Of a DNA stretch of 64,000 bases, positions 9,701 through 18,904 are shown one piece after another (within the stretch, counting starts at the first letter, position 1; each line of letters begins with the position of its first letter). Position numbers and translations under genes: made by a program. The DNA lies in NCBI GenBank assembly GCA_040905145.1, contig JBBDSC010000188.1, positions 23,803-87,802 on the forward strand, written 5' to 3'. Under the pieces are notes generated by a model, which worked only from the letters and a program-made list of their open reading frames with translations, had not been told where the DNA came from and did no database searches. Origin of the DNA: DATGMS01 sp040905145. GTDB lineage: Bacteria > Bacteroidota > Bacteroidia > Cytophagales > Cyclobacteriaceae.

Positions 9701-12700
9701 GGACAACCTACCGGAAACAGCATACAACTTATTTCCAAGTACCGAGGCGAAAAAGTGATCCCTGGCTCTTGGTGCATCTTCCAACACTGTCCAAACACCC
9801 GTAGCAGGATCATATTCATCAAATAAATTGACGAATCCACCATTATGACCAATGGTATTTCCTCCAAGAATGTAAAATTTATCATCGTAAACCACCAACC
9901 CGGCAGATCCCCTTCTCCTGTTTTCCGGGATCTCAGGACCTTTGATCCACTCCTGATTGGCGGGGTCAAACGCCCATATGTAATCAGCAGGTTCTTCATC
10001 AGGGAAATTGTTGGTTTTAAAAGCCCCAATCACCCAAATTAGTCCTTGGTATTCCATAGCCTGGAAATGATTGAAGCTTTCCGGGGCGGAATTTTCCAGT
10101 GAAGTCCAGCTATCGGATACATAATCATACACATCAATAGTCTTGACATTTTCCCGCCCACCCATGAGGTAGAATTTGTCTCCTGCCTGGACAAAAGAAT
10201 TTTCATGACGGGCAGTATAGTTCTCATCTTCGTCTTTATCCGACCAGAACATTTCCTCCACCTGAGGAGTAATTGTCCAGACGAAATTAAATGAAACCGC
10301 ATCAGAACTTATTTGGTCCTCATCATCTATAGTAATGGTCACTAAATAAGGGCTATTAGCCTGTGCATTTTCTGAGACTGTTCCATAAATGGTCCCGTTG
10401 GTCGGTTCGATATAAATCCCTGAAGGCAAGCCACTGGCCTCAAATTTTAAGTTTCCATCTCCTCCTGAGGCCATTACCACCAAACCACTGTTCAGGTCCT
10501 CATTATTCATGCTGTATTGATTATCGAAAGGGGTAAATTCAATGGGCGTATGAATTGGTTTACCAATGATTTCAATCCCATTGATCAAAGGATTCTCCTT
10601 TTTCATAATAAAGTCAATATCCAAAATTCCATCGGATAGCTCTACCTGGTATTGTTGCATGGCCCCTACTCTGTGACCATACGTCCCTGACAAATCCAGA
10701 TCAGTGGCTACGGGATTTCCTTCTATGGAAATATCAAAATACCTTTGCAAGGCAGTGGAGGTTCCCTCGAAACCATTGCCCATGTAAAGATTTACAAGGT
10801 ACTTTCCATCAGGTAAGGGAAACTCAAATTCCATCGTTTGTTCTGAATTATATCTTTCCCTACTAAACAATTCTGCATAAGTAACATCATCAATATAATC
10901 AGGTATGGAGGTATGTCTGTTTTCCGGATCAAATGTAAATCCCGAAACCTTGCCTGAATTGACACTATACCCGGATCCGGCAAATTCACCGGCAGATGGA
11001 TTCTCCTCCCAATCAGGCAGATCAGAAATATCTTTAATGGCAGTTCCCCCAGCATTAACCCTCAACAATATCGTGTTATTCTCCCTTACTTCCACTTGGA
11101 AGGTCTGATCTACATAATATCCCTTCTGGTCTGTGGCCCGAACGGTAATATCACTGGTTATAGCATCGTTTGGAAATTGGAGGGTTAATATATTCTCTGT
11201 TATTAGGGCACCGAATAAGGAATCGGTGTTTTCAATTACTGAAAAGGTCAAATTTTGAACCCCTTCATTGTCTTGAAAATATTCGTTAAGATTGATCTCT
11301 TTATCCGGATCCCCCAATAATTTTTCTACGTCCCTCAGAGGCCTGATAATATAAGGTTTTTCACCTGAGACCTTGAAATAATCCCATCCTCCGGTAAATT
11401 CTTGGGAAAAATCGTTTGATGTTCCTATTATTCCAATGGCCAAAGGGACATCTTCCTGTTGGATGGCTTCTAAAATATTTCCCGCAGCCTCCATTATCCC
11501 TAAGCTAACAGCAGGTTTATTGCCAATTTGATACATGGGTTCTACTCCTCCAGAAGGTGTAACAATAAATGACAGTTCTACCAATTCGGTATCACTCGGA
11601 CGATCTTCTACCGGAATTGCTGCCATGAGCGGATTATCATCCACCACATCATTGATTTCCATGGCGGCTATGACATGGGTCTTGGTCAGTACCAATTTTA
11701 TAAAGTTGCTCTGAGTACCATCTCCCATCTGGATGCCTATTTCTCCTTCGCCGTCAAACTGATACAATTGTCCTGGAGAAGCAAGGCTCATAAGACCCGA
11801 TCTAACAATGAATGGCCCGGTAGTCAGATCTACATTTACACCAAACTGAAAGCCTTTTTCCTGATTATTTACAGTCCCGTTTGCAGTTCCACCTGTCATG
11901 GCAACCTGTATAGCTCCTGCAGTTCCCCCATATACGTCATTCTCTGCTGGCCCTTCGCCGATGATATCCAGCCAATCCAACCAATTGGGATTTGGCGCAC
12001 CATTGTTCATCAAGCCGGTCAAGCCCAGGCCCAAATAACCACTTTGTCTCCCGAATTCATCCAATTGATTGGAAAACAATTCATTGTTAATGGGAAGATC
12101 TCTGGGATCCCCAATCTGATAAGGATCCAGTTCATCTGGTATTCCATCACCATCATCATCCAGATCATTAAGGTCAGAGACTTTGTCATTGTCATAATCA
12201 TTGGGTCTTGAAGCTCCCGAGCAAGGTTCAGTTCCATTGTCCACCTCATCCTGGTTGGTAAATCCATCATGATCATAATCGGCCTCGGGGTCATATAGCG
12301 GATCATCTGGATCAATACAGAATATGTCATCAGCTGGAGAGAGGACCATGATCCTGTTATCAAAGGTAGCCACCCAGATGGTTCCCGGGAAGATGTCTTC
12401 ATCACTGTTGCAGGTTATCCCCAATGCATTCCCCCCGTTTAAATTCCATTTGTCAAACGCTGTGGATTTGAGGGACCCATCCTGGTTCATTTCCAAAAGA
12501 TGTAAGATTCCTCCGTTTTTTCCGGCAATCAAAGCTCCCTTAATGGCACCCTCAAAATTAGTAGCAGTATATTCATCAATCCCATTGGTGTTATTGGGCC
12601 AAACTGTTATTATCTGGGGTTGAGGTCCGTCCGGATTAGTTAAAGTAGGTGCTATAAAATCAGCCTCGGCCGGATTGGATAAGGAAACAGGAACAGGTGG

Positions 12701-14122
12701 CCAGTTAACAGGTAGAGAGGTGGAGGCATAATCGTCAAATCCCGGTTGATCAGGCGCAATGGGTTTTAAAATCTGGGTCCTAAAGGTATCAAGCGGGGTG
12801 AAAGTAGGAGTAATGTTTTCCCAATCACTATCATCTCCGACAAACTTAGTGTACAACCCGGCTCCTCCAGGATTGAATGGAAACGGCAGGCCTTTTTCGT
12901 ATTTCGTTCCAGGATTTGCCCTGATAGGAGTCGGGTGACCTCCATAGAAAGACCCAAAAGTATAATTGTCCAGATCAGTGGTGATCATGAGCAAATGGTC
13001 TTTATTATCTACATATTCGCCATCAGAATCCGGAAAAAGCGAACTGTTGCCCGGCTCCTGATCCCGGTAATTATTATTGACCAGGTTTGGGTTACCTTCA
13101 TTTTCGGGAAGTCCTCCCCAAGTGCCGTTTGCCCCATTATCTGTCACATACAATTTACCATCTTCCGTCACCACCAAGTCATAAGCATTACGAAACCCGG
13201 AAGAAAATATCTGGACGGGACTCCCTTCCGCCAACATAGCCATATTGAGTCCGTTATTGCCTCCAAAAGGATCGTTGATATCCACACCGTCATAACCGAG
13301 ATCACTGGGATCATAAATCCCGTTTATATTGGCCCTACTGGGATCATCCAAGGTAGGCAAATCATATTTATAGCTCCTCCCGGAAAGCACATCAATTTTT
13401 GTGGGGAGTTCATCAATGGCATTTAAATCCACACTTAATATTGCTGCAGATAAGGCATATTCCGTAATGTAGGCGAAGTTCTTGGAAGGGGAACCTGAGT
13501 TGGTCAATCCCCCACTGGCAACCAATAAATACGGTTTTCCCTTTATTATTACCAGTTGCATTCCATTGGTAGAATGATTTTCTTCCGACCTTGGAAGCCC
13601 CCTTACCAAATCGATTACCTCCCAATTTGATCCGTTCCACGTCAATCTGGTGATGATGCCGGAGTTGGTATCCAAAGCTTTGTCCCCACTTGGCCCGCCC
13701 CACTTTGGATCGCTCGAACTCACATAAATAACAGGGTTCGCCGCAGTACCTGCCACAGTGATCCCGGTGGACTGCCTCTTACTTCTCTTATCATAGGCTG
13801 GATCTCCATTATCATCGTAATTCGGTATAGTTTTCACTCCATCCAAAGTCTCCGTTGCCATAACCTTATATTGATTTGGACCAGGTTTTTCAATAGTGAG
13901 AATTTTAATATTCCCGTCTATCTCTACGGTGTACAACCTTCCATCAGGACCAAATTGTAAAGAGGTACCCGAATTAATTCCTTCCAGATCATTAAAATCC
14001 AAAGCAGATTGGTCAAAGCTAACTGTTTGGGCAGAAGAAAAAGATCCGATGAATAAAAGGCAAAAAGTGAAAAAACATAAAATTTTGCCCTTACAAAAAC
14101 AATAATCAATTGATGCTTGCAT
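6752..14122 (-). CDS. Giant secreted multidomain protein: sugar-dehydrogenase-like propeller, malectin-like, Kelch and PKD domains with T9SS sorting signal
   Basis: 2456 residues. A signal peptide (about 1-32, ending SSAQ) leads to a glucose/sorbosone-dehydrogenase-like beta-propeller (about 40-600; FGPDGRLYTVEIDG, GFRNAYDLVVTEDGKLYVTDNG). Then come Asp-rich thrombospondin type 3-like repeats (610-665), a concanavalin-like region, a malectin-like carbohydrate-binding domain (about 1019-1187), a putative-Ig domain (1194-1284) and about six Kelch repeats (1299-1580). The C-terminal third alternates malectin-like domains (about 1706-1857, 1949-2100, 2189-2339) with PKD domains (1861-1946, 2106-2187; YYWDFGEGS, HHWDFGDGS). 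A type IX sorting domain (2367-2456; LYPNPAKT, GVYLISL) ends it. It is probably cell-surface attached or released and acts on or binds polysaccharide; the substrate is unknown. It is the last gene on its strand before a terminator. Confidence 0.9.
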   Translation of the reverse strand: MQASIDYCFCKGKILCFFTFCLLFIGSFSSAQTVSFDQSALDFNDLEGINSGTSLQFGPDGRLYTVEIDGNIKILTIEKPGPNQYKVMATETLDGVKTIPNYDDNGDPAYDKRSKRQSTGITVAGTAANPVIYVSSSDPKWGGPSGDKALDTNSGIITRLTWNGSNWEVIDLVRGLPRSEENHSTNGMQLVIIKGKPYLLVASGGLTNSGSPSKNFAYITEYALSAAILSVDLNAIDELPTKIDVLSGRSYKYDLPTLDDPSRANINGIYDPSDLGYDGVDINDPFGGNNGLNMAMLAEGSPVQIFSSGFRNAYDLVVTEDGKLYVTDNGANGTWGGLPENEGNPNLVNNNYRDQEPGNSSLFPDSDGEYVDNKDHLLMITTDLDNYTFGSFYGGHPTPIRANPGTKYEKGLPFPFNPGGAGLYTKFVGDDSDWENITPTFTPLDTFRTQILKPIAPDQPGFDDYASTSLPVNWPPVPVSLSNPAEADFIAPTLTNPDGPQPQIITVWPNNTNGIDEYTATNFEGAIKGALIAGKNGGILHLLEMNQDGSLKSTAFDKWNLNGGNALGITCNSDEDIFPGTIWVATFDNRIMVLSPADDIFCIDPDDPLYDPEADYDHDGFTNQDEVDNGTEPCSGASRPNDYDNDKVSDLNDLDDDGDGIPDELDPYQIGDPRDLPINNELFSNQLDEFGRQSGYLGLGLTGLMNNGAPNPNWLDWLDIIGEGPAENDVYGGTAGAIQVAMTGGTANGTVNNQEKGFQFGVNVDLTTGPFIVRSGLMSLASPGQLYQFDGEGEIGIQMGDGTQSNFIKLVLTKTHVIAAMEINDVVDDNPLMAAIPVEDRPSDTELVELSFIVTPSGGVEPMYQIGNKPAVSLGIMEAAGNILEAIQQEDVPLAIGIIGTSNDFSQEFTGGWDYFKVSGEKPYIIRPLRDVEKLLGDPDKEINLNEYFQDNEGVQNLTFSVIENTDSLFGALITENILTLQFPNDAITSDITVRATDQKGYYVDQTFQVEVRENNTILLRVNAGGTAIKDISDLPDWEENPSAGEFAGSGYSVNSGKVSGFTFDPENRHTSIPDYIDDVTYAELFSRERYNSEQTMEFEFPLPDGKYLVNLYMGNGFEGTSTALQRYFDISIEGNPVATDLDLSGTYGHRVGAMQQYQVELSDGILDIDFIMKKENPLINGIEIIGKPIHTPIEFTPFDNQYSMNNEDLNSGLVVMASGGDGNLKFEASGLPSGIYIEPTNGTIYGTVSENAQANSPYLVTITIDDEDQISSDAVSFNFVWTITPQVEEMFWSDKDEDENYTARHENSFVQAGDKFYLMGGRENVKTIDVYDYVSDSWTSLENSAPESFNHFQAMEYQGLIWVIGAFKTNNFPDEEPADYIWAFDPANQEWIKGPEIPENRRRGSAGLVVYDDKFYILGGNTIGHNGGFVNLFDEYDPATGVWTVLEDAPRARDHFFASVLGNKLYAVSGRLSGGTGGTFGPVIPEVDVYDFNTKTWSTLPPELNLPTPRAAAIVAKFKEKLLIAGGEVPGSTSALSVTEMYDPLLKTWSTIDSLKHARHGTQGIVSGNGLYVLGGSPVRGGGNQKNMEFFGTDQPEGSPSIASKMETDDVVLIKNGIISPVKLNIQDGNQGIFIRSINITGDNALDFVIKSGNINNGLLKANTVHELELEYIGSKQEPTAVLKIDYGKSSSKEIQLVGEGVYQQTSLFFNSGSMEDVEFEGGTFQGDQKFNSYYSTSNTYTNSSASSLPLFRTERTSKNFNYAIPLPNGIYTIKTHHNELWFGQGDMEEGPGKRVFDILIESTLVKDDFDLYTENSNQPTILTFKDIEVSDGELNLGLIASANNASISGISIINQRPLDISPIALISASELKGLAPLPVNFTGSSSIGDIVSYYWDFGEGSTSTEADPSHTFAQQGDYLVTLIVEEETGDLDTATVEVRVLQEEEQEEVSLYLNTGSEASESFNEQAYLGDINFGSYYSSSGTYTNTSASSEPLYQTERSGQTLDYAIPLSNGSYTVRTHHNELWFGWKGPSATAGNRVFDISMEGILVKDDFDIFEEGSNQPTVLTFEDIEVTDGVLNINMSASANYVSISAITITGSGTENEPVMAAISSSVQEGPAPLTVDFTGSGSTGNISHHWDFGDGSTSSEADPSHTFDQPGIYPVTLTVEGIWGDSDSETVEITVLQEEFSLYLNTGSESDVPFNGQSYFGDANFGSYYSSSGTYTNTSASSEPLYQTERTGKTFEYTIPLPNGSYRVRTHHNELWFGWKGPSATAGNRVFDISMEGILVKDDFDIFVEGSNQPTELTFKNVEVSDGVLDITMSATENNVSISGISIESIANNTADSSQFRISSETGNGKAIEGKDVFEKGNLTITLYPNPAKTATNLSINREINLKNILVHNMDGQLVHQFFPSEVRKVDGNYYLPLSDMAQGVYLISLFSENEMIEQLRLIIKP
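7105..8275 (-). repeat. Tandem near-identical malectin/PKD coding modules inside the giant gene
   Basis: The last two malectin-like modules are direct repeats with a 717-bp period (239 codons). By eye, about 95 bp are identical between roughly 7236-7332 and 7953-8049, with scattered substitutions on either side. A third, more diverged unit lies near 8550-9005. This indicates recent duplication or gene conversion within the gene. Confidence 0.75.
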
Positions 14123-14325
14123 ACTTCATTTAAAAATTAAATAAACTAAAAAGGGGATTCAACAGCCTTGGATTTTCCCATCCATAATTAAAATATTATA
14201 AGAAAAAGTCTAAACCACCTGAGGATGTTTACATGTATATAAGTGTACCTCAATACACAATTACTGTATTAGACACCAAACATAATAAACATTAATTTAA
14301 TAAACTATATTTGGCTGGTTAAAAA

Positions 14326-15762
14326 TTATCTATCCAAGATTACCAATTCCACTCTTCTATTGAGTTTTCTCCCTTCTTCACTATGATTGCTGGCACGGGG
14401 TTTAATTCCGCCCCATCCTGCTATTCGGATCCTTTCAAATTCCACCCCTTTATCCACGAGGTAACTTCTTATGGCAGAAGCCCTATCCAATGACAATTCC
14501 TTGTTGAGTTGGGCATTTCCGAGGTTATCGGTGTGCCCTTCCAATAGGATTTTTATGGTCGGATTATCCATTAAAAAATCTGCCAAGCTTGATATAAACT
14601 CCATTGAATTACCATCCAATAATTCAGCAGTGCCCCTTTTGAATAAAACCTGCTCCAATACCATACTTGCTCCTTTGGACGCCGGAGTCATCAGGAGTGG
14701 TAATGGGATATTTTGCACTTCATTTTCCATGCTTGGAATGAAAGGTTCGGTCTTTCCCTTTTCCTCCATTTGCAGGGTATCCGTGGTAATTGTTTTTTCT
14801 TTTGTGATTTCCTTGGGAGGCATTGGAATTTCATCTTTCTGTTTTTGGTTTGCTTCCATTTCTACCAGCACTATGTTTTCAGCATGTACCATCAAAATGT
14901 CTCCGTAACCTTCACTGTTTTGGGTGGTGGTGAAAATGGCTTTGGTAGGATCATCAGGGAGTTGAAAATAGGAAAGCTCCACACCCACTGTATTTCCTGT
15001 GGTCAAAGGCTTCGGGGCACTCCATTTTTCCCAGGAATCATCTAGCCTTTCCGCGTAAAATATATCCCTTCCCGCATTACTTCCATGGCCATTTGAACTG
15101 AAAAAAAGCACCCGCTTGTCAAAAGAAAGAGACGGGGTTACTTCCTGTTGAAAAGTATTAATGTGTGGCCCCAAATTCTGGGGAGAAGTCCAATTGCCAT
15201 CCTCCTTTAAAAAACTCACATAGATATCTTCATTTCCATAAGAACCAAAAGAGGCCAAGGATAATAGGAGTGTATCCCCTGAAGGGGACAAACGTCCGCT
15301 AAAATGGGTGGAATGATTTCTAAAGCTCCCAAGATTGAGTTTCTTTTCGTACTTCCAAGAATTGCCAGATCCGGAATATTGATGAAGGCCCTGCATTCTT
15401 TCCTTCCCATCATGGTAGACCAATATGGAATTCCCGTTTAAAAAACCCACAACCACATCATAGCCTGAAGTAGATAAATCTTTTATTTTAGAGGGTTTCT
15501 GGAAATCCATGGTTTCATTCCCGGTGCTTAGCCAAACATCACCAAGATCTTCCACTCCATTTTGGTTGTCAGGATGGAAAGCTATGGTAAAATACAAATC
15601 ACCGGAAGGAGATAGGACCGGATGTTGCTCATCATAGGGGGATTTAACCTGAGCTAAATTATTAATTACCTGACTTTGGACAGGTAATATAGGAGAAAAA
15701 GCAAGCTTGAAAAGCAAGCATGCTTTAAGTAGTTTGAAATTTACCCCTGTTTTTTTGATCAT
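14326..15762 (-). CDS. OmpA-family outer-membrane protein with PD40 propeller repeats
   Basis: 478 residues. An N-terminal signal-like hydrophobic segment is followed by PD40-type repeats (HPVLSPSGDLYF, SGRLSPSGDTLLLS, TPSLSFDKRVLFFSS) forming a periplasmic propeller, a Pro/Lys-rich linker (about 290-350), and a C-terminal OmpA domain. The OmpA domain has the peptidoglycan-binding pattern LLEGHTDNLGNAQLN, LSLDRASAIRSYL and GWGGIKPRASNHSEEGRKLNRRVEL. It likely anchors the outer membrane to peptidoglycan. It lies 5 bp downstream of the deoxyhypusine-synthase-like gene and 203 bp upstream of the giant secreted gene, all on the minus strand. Confidence 0.85.
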   Translation of the reverse strand: MIKKTGVNFKLLKACLLFKLAFSPILPVQSQVINNLAQVKSPYDEQHPVLSPSGDLYFTIAFHPDNQNGVEDLGDVWLSTGNETMDFQKPSKIKDLSTSGYDVVVGFLNGNSILVYHDGKERMQGLHQYSGSGNSWKYEKKLNLGSFRNHSTHFSGRLSPSGDTLLLSLASFGSYGNEDIYVSFLKEDGNWTSPQNLGPHINTFQQEVTPSLSFDKRVLFFSSNGHGSNAGRDIFYAERLDDSWEKWSAPKPLTTGNTVGVELSYFQLPDDPTKAIFTTTQNSEGYGDILMVHAENIVLVEMEANQKQKDEIPMPPKEITKEKTITTDTLQMEEKGKTEPFIPSMENEVQNIPLPLLMTPASKGASMVLEQVLFKRGTAELLDGNSMEFISSLADFLMDNPTIKILLEGHTDNLGNAQLNKELSLDRASAIRSYLVDKGVEFERIRIAGWGGIKPRASNHSEEGRKLNRRVELVILDR

Positions 15763-15767
15763 TCTAT

Positions 15768-16739
15768 TTATTGGTCCAATACAATGGCAAATACTAAGGG
15801 GGCCACAATGGTTGCGTCGGATTCAATAATAAATTTTGGTGTGCCCAAACCCAATTTGCCCCATGTTATTTTTTCGTTCGGCACTGCGCCGGAATAGGAA
15901 CCATAGGAAGTGGTCGAATCGGAAACCTGGCAAAAATACCCCCATAAAGGAACCTCCGGCCTTTGCAGGTCCTGGTGAAGCATAGGTACCACGCATATAG
16001 GAAAGTCACCTGCTATTCCCCCACCAATTTGAAAGAAGCCAATTGTGCTGTCCTCCGTGGCATTCTGGGTATACCAGTCCGCTAAGAACATCATATACTG
16101 GATGCCGCTCTTCACGGTATGAACGTCTTTAATATCTCCGTCAATGCAATGTCCTGCATACATATTTCCCAACGTAGAGTCTTCCCATCCTGGTACGACA
16201 ATGGGAAGGTTTTTCTTTGCGGCCTCCAGAAGCCAACTGTCTTTGGGATCAATTTGGTAAGAACCTTCCAATTTTCCAGATAACAATATCCTGTAGAAAA
16301 ATTCATGGGGGAAAAAGCTTTCTCCATTTTGATCTGCTTTCTGCCATTCCTCTAATATTACATTTTCAATCCTTCTCATGGCTTCCATTTCAGGGATACA
16401 GGTATCGGTTACCCTGTTCATGTGGCGGTTCAAAAGATCCTGTTCTTGATCTGGAGAAAGTTCTCTGTAATGGGGGATCCGCTCATAATAATCATGGGCC
16501 ACTAAATTAAAGACATCTTCCTCCAGGTTTGCCCCTGTACAGGTAATTATCTGTACTTTGTCCTGTCGAATCATCTCTGCCAATGAAATTCCTAATTCTG
16601 CGGTGGACATGGCCCCGGCAAGAGTGATCATCATTTTCCCGTTATTGTCCAAGTGGGCTTTGTAGCCTTCAGCTGCATCAATCAGGGAAGCGGCATTGAA
16701 ATGCCTGAAATTATGCTTCAAAAATTCCGAAACTTTCAT
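15768..16739 (-). CDS. Deoxyhypusine-synthase-like protein
   Basis: 323 residues, a good match to the deoxyhypusine synthase fold: N-terminal LAGAMSTAELGISLAEMI, TCTGANLEEDVFNLVAH (NAD region), GGGIAGDFPICVVPML, and the C-terminal block PNEKITWGKLG. The Lys of WGK (residue 295) lines up with the catalytic lysine of eukaryotic DHS that forms the butylamine intermediate. Bacteria have no eIF5A, so the substrate must differ; some bacterial homologues are thought to make homospermidine or related polyamines from spermidine or putrescine. It is translated just before the OmpA gene (5-bp gap). Function beyond the fold is inference. Confidence 0.85.
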   Translation of the reverse strand: MKVSEFLKHNFRHFNAASLIDAAEGYKAHLDNNGKMMITLAGAMSTAELGISLAEMIRQDKVQIITCTGANLEEDVFNLVAHDYYERIPHYRELSPDQEQDLLNRHMNRVTDTCIPEMEAMRRIENVILEEWQKADQNGESFFPHEFFYRILLSGKLEGSYQIDPKDSWLLEAAKKNLPIVVPGWEDSTLGNMYAGHCIDGDIKDVHTVKSGIQYMMFLADWYTQNATEDSTIGFFQIGGGIAGDFPICVVPMLHQDLQRPEVPLWGYFCQVSDSTTSYGSYSGAVPNEKITWGKLGLGTPKFIIESDATIVAPLVFAIVLDQ

Positions 16740-16790
16740 TTTTGCTTACTTTATGGTTAATGCTTATAAAATTACTTATTAATCCATATC

Positions 16791-16816
16791 AAAAAAAAAC
16801 CCGGCAAAAACCGGGC
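16791..16816 (-). terminator. Factor-independent terminator of the OmpH/Skp gene
   Basis: Read on the minus strand, a GC stem (CCCGG 16811-16815 region pairing with CCGGG 16800-16804, loop of about six) is followed directly by a run of nine T residues. It lies 28 bp past the stop of the OmpH-like gene and before the deoxyhypusine-synthase-like gene. Confidence 0.8.
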
Positions 16817-16843
16817 TCAAATTAATGACAGGAAAAATTGATG

Positions 16844-17491
16844 TTAATTGTTGGTAACCGAATCTTCTTTTTCTGGAGTGATTTTGGACGAATAGTCGTT
16901 GTTTATCCCTTCAGAAACAGACTTTGTAATATCCAGGGCCTCATTGGCATACCATACACCGCCGCCCCTTGTATAGGACAAGATCATCTCCAAATCATTT
17001 TCTTTGGCATATTCTTTTAAATATTCCTGTATTTTATCATATACCTCATTATAAAGTGTGTTTTCATCAGCAGACAATTCCTTCATCAAATTGTCCCTAT
17101 AGGAAACAAGGTTCCTTTCTTTGGTAACCAATTCCTCCTCTTTGGCCCTTGCCTGATTCATGGTCATGTTGCTCGCTGATTCTTGAAAATTAGCTACCTC
17201 CTGCTCAAAACCCTTTGCCCTTGAAGACAACTCCCCTTCAAAACGTTTTCCTTTTTCTGCAATATCTGCAGAACGCTCAATAAAATAAGTATAATTATTG
17301 ATCACGCTATCTGTGTGAATATAAGCAATCTTTAAATCGCTGATATCGACCGCTGAAGTTTCTCCATCTATGGCAACGGTAGAAGATGTTTTACCTTGAT
17401 TTTCGCAGGCAGAAAAAACAATAGCTGTAATCCCTAAAACCCCAAGTACTGTACTTAATTTTCTCACGTTTATCTTGTATAGTTTGTTCAT
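16844..17491 (-). CDS. OmpH/Skp-family lipoprotein
   Basis: 215 residues. The N-terminus has basic residues, a hydrophobic core and a lipobox AIVFSAC, so the mature protein is a lipoprotein from Cys29. After a linker, the region DISDLKIAYIHTDSVINNYTYF begins a Skp/OmpH fold: a long charged coiled-coil hairpin (about 70-170) followed by the closing strand LEMILSYTRGGGVWYANEALDIT. Skp proteins hold unfolded outer-membrane proteins in the periplasm. Attachment by lipid is common among Bacteroidota versions. It has its own terminator downstream. Confidence 0.85.
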   Translation of the reverse strand: MNKLYKINVRKLSTVLGVLGITAIVFSACENQGKTSSTVAIDGETSAVDISDLKIAYIHTDSVINNYTYFIERSADIAEKGKRFEGELSSRAKGFEQEVANFQESASNMTMNQARAKEEELVTKERNLVSYRDNLMKELSADENTLYNEVYDKIQEYLKEYAKENDLEMILSYTRGGGVWYANEALDITKSVSEGINNDYSSKITPEKEDSVTNN

Positions 17492-17595
17492 TTTGCCCCA
17501 AATATAAACATTCTATCCTTTCTTCAAATTGAAAAAATAAATTTACATGTTAATTCATGTTAAAAATGCCCGTGCATATTGCTTATCTTATAGGA

Positions 17596-18168
17596 TCAGT
17601 CCTCTTCTTCATCCATTTCTTCCTCTTCTGATTGATAGGCATAAAGGGTGTCATCCAATTTAATAGTGTCTTCATTAAAGCCCTTTACGAATTTGGCTAT
17701 TATTTGATCATCTATCGACTCCACATGGAGCGCTGCATCAAGCCCAATCCCGTAGTCATGGTAGGTGTCAATATCTATAAACTCCTGTACTTTCACTTCC
17801 TCTGCCTCCTCCAATTCCATAATTATCTCTGTAATGTACCAACCGATTTCCTCTTCATCACCGGACAGCGGTTTAAGATTGCCATTCTCATCCTCTTCAT
17901 ATTTAATGCCCGTAAAATCCGGAAACTTCTGAGCTGCTTTATGTTCTGCTAATTCATATACTTCACTGGCATGATGTAAACGAAGTGTATATAAAGCGGC
18001 ATCATAAATAACTTCCTTTCCTTCATACATCCCTGTAAAATAAAAGTTGACAAATTCTTCCGAATTATCGCTACTAGGGATGATTTTATACGATTTACCA
18101 GAAGCAATTAATTCTTTCTTTAAAGCTTCAATGGATTCAGGTGAAAATCCTTCATTCTTATTCTGCAT
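17596..18168 (-). CDS. Acidic cytoplasmic protein of unknown function
   Basis: 190 residues from the ATG at 18168 (an upstream in-frame start would add eleven). It is strongly acidic, ending in an almost pure Glu/Asp tail (EEEEMDEEED), with conserved-looking aromatic segments VNFYFTGMYEGKEVIYDAALYT and YHDYGIGLDAALHVESIDDQ. No signal, membrane segment or known motif is visible. The composition and codon use look genuine. Function unknown. Confidence 0.55.
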   Translation of the reverse strand: MQNKNEGFSPESIEALKKELIASGKSYKIIPSSDNSEEFVNFYFTGMYEGKEVIYDAALYTLRLHHASEVYELAEHKAAQKFPDFTGIKYEEDENGNLKPLSGDEEEIGWYITEIIMELEEAEEVKVQEFIDIDTYHDYGIGLDAALHVESIDDQIIAKFVKGFNEDTIKLDDTLYAYQSEEEEMDEEED

Positions 18169-18538
18169 GATTAAATTTACTTGTTTATAAAGACAATTCA
18201 ACTTAAATTTTTGTATAATTTTTTCTATGGTTATTTCTTTAAATAATATTGATTATTAAATAATCTCTTAAGTTCAACTATTTACCCTAAATAAAAAAAT
18301 GATTGTGTTAGAAAAGATAATGAATTTATCAAATATCTCAAAATGCAATGAAAATCAGGCCTATAGACTTTAAGCATTTTTTTTCGAAATCAACAATTAA
18401 CAGCCACAAATCCTATGCCTTACCACACTTTTGCGGACAAATTGTAATTGAAAGCAATGATCAAAAAATAATGCAGACATACAAAATAAAAAGTTCCTCG
18501 GTCAAACAGATTAACCATTTTATCGTCTCCTACATCAA
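18169..18538. other. AT-rich intergenic region
   Basis: About 370 bp of AT-rich sequence between the acidic-protein gene and the holin-family gene. A reading frame on the plus strand here runs into the holin-family gene antisense and has no recognisable content. It should contain the promoter for the acidic protein; I see no clear structure. Confidence 0.4.
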
Positions 18539-18904
18539 TTATTCTCTACTCTTAAAAGTGACGCTCAGCAGTGAATTTATTATGGAAAGGATCAAACTGA
18601 ACAAAACAGCCCATAAAAAGCCCTCTACCACAAAGCCAGGGACAATTTCGGCTGCTATGATAACCATTAGCGCATTAATCACCAATAAAAACAGACCCAA
18701 GGTCACCAAAGTGATCGGAATAGTTAAAAAAATTAAAACGGGTTTTATTGTAATGTTAAGCAAAGCCAACAAAGCAGCAATAACAATACCTGTGAAAAAA
18801 TCCTCTACAGATATGCCGGGCAATATATAAGCGGCAAGAATCACAGCCAAACCGGATATTATTATCTGTAGAATAATCCCCAACACCTCTCTTGCTTGAC
18901 TCAT
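18539..18904 (-). CDS. Holin-family (4-TM, PF04020-type) membrane protein
   Basis: 121 residues from the ATG at 18904. Four hydrophobic helices: residues about 8-28 (ILQIIISGLAVILAAYILPG), 35-55, 59-82 and 88-112, with the family features LPGISVEDFFTGIVIAALLALLN and a central KPVLIFLTIPITLVTLGLFLLVINA. This is the small chromosomal membrane family annotated as mycobacterial-phage-type holin; despite the name it is usually a housekeeping envelope protein with no lytic role shown. It is not next to phage genes here. Confidence 0.8.
   Translation of the reverse strand: MSQAREVLGIILQIIISGLAVILAAYILPGISVEDFFTGIVIAALLALLNITIKPVLIFLTIPITLVTLGLFLLVINALMVIIAAEIVPGFVVEGFLWAVLFSLILSIINSLLSVTFKSRE

Noticed and set aside
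18539..18904. Prophage suggestion from the holin-like gene
   Set aside because: No other phage gene lies nearby; the 4-TM family is often chromosomal.
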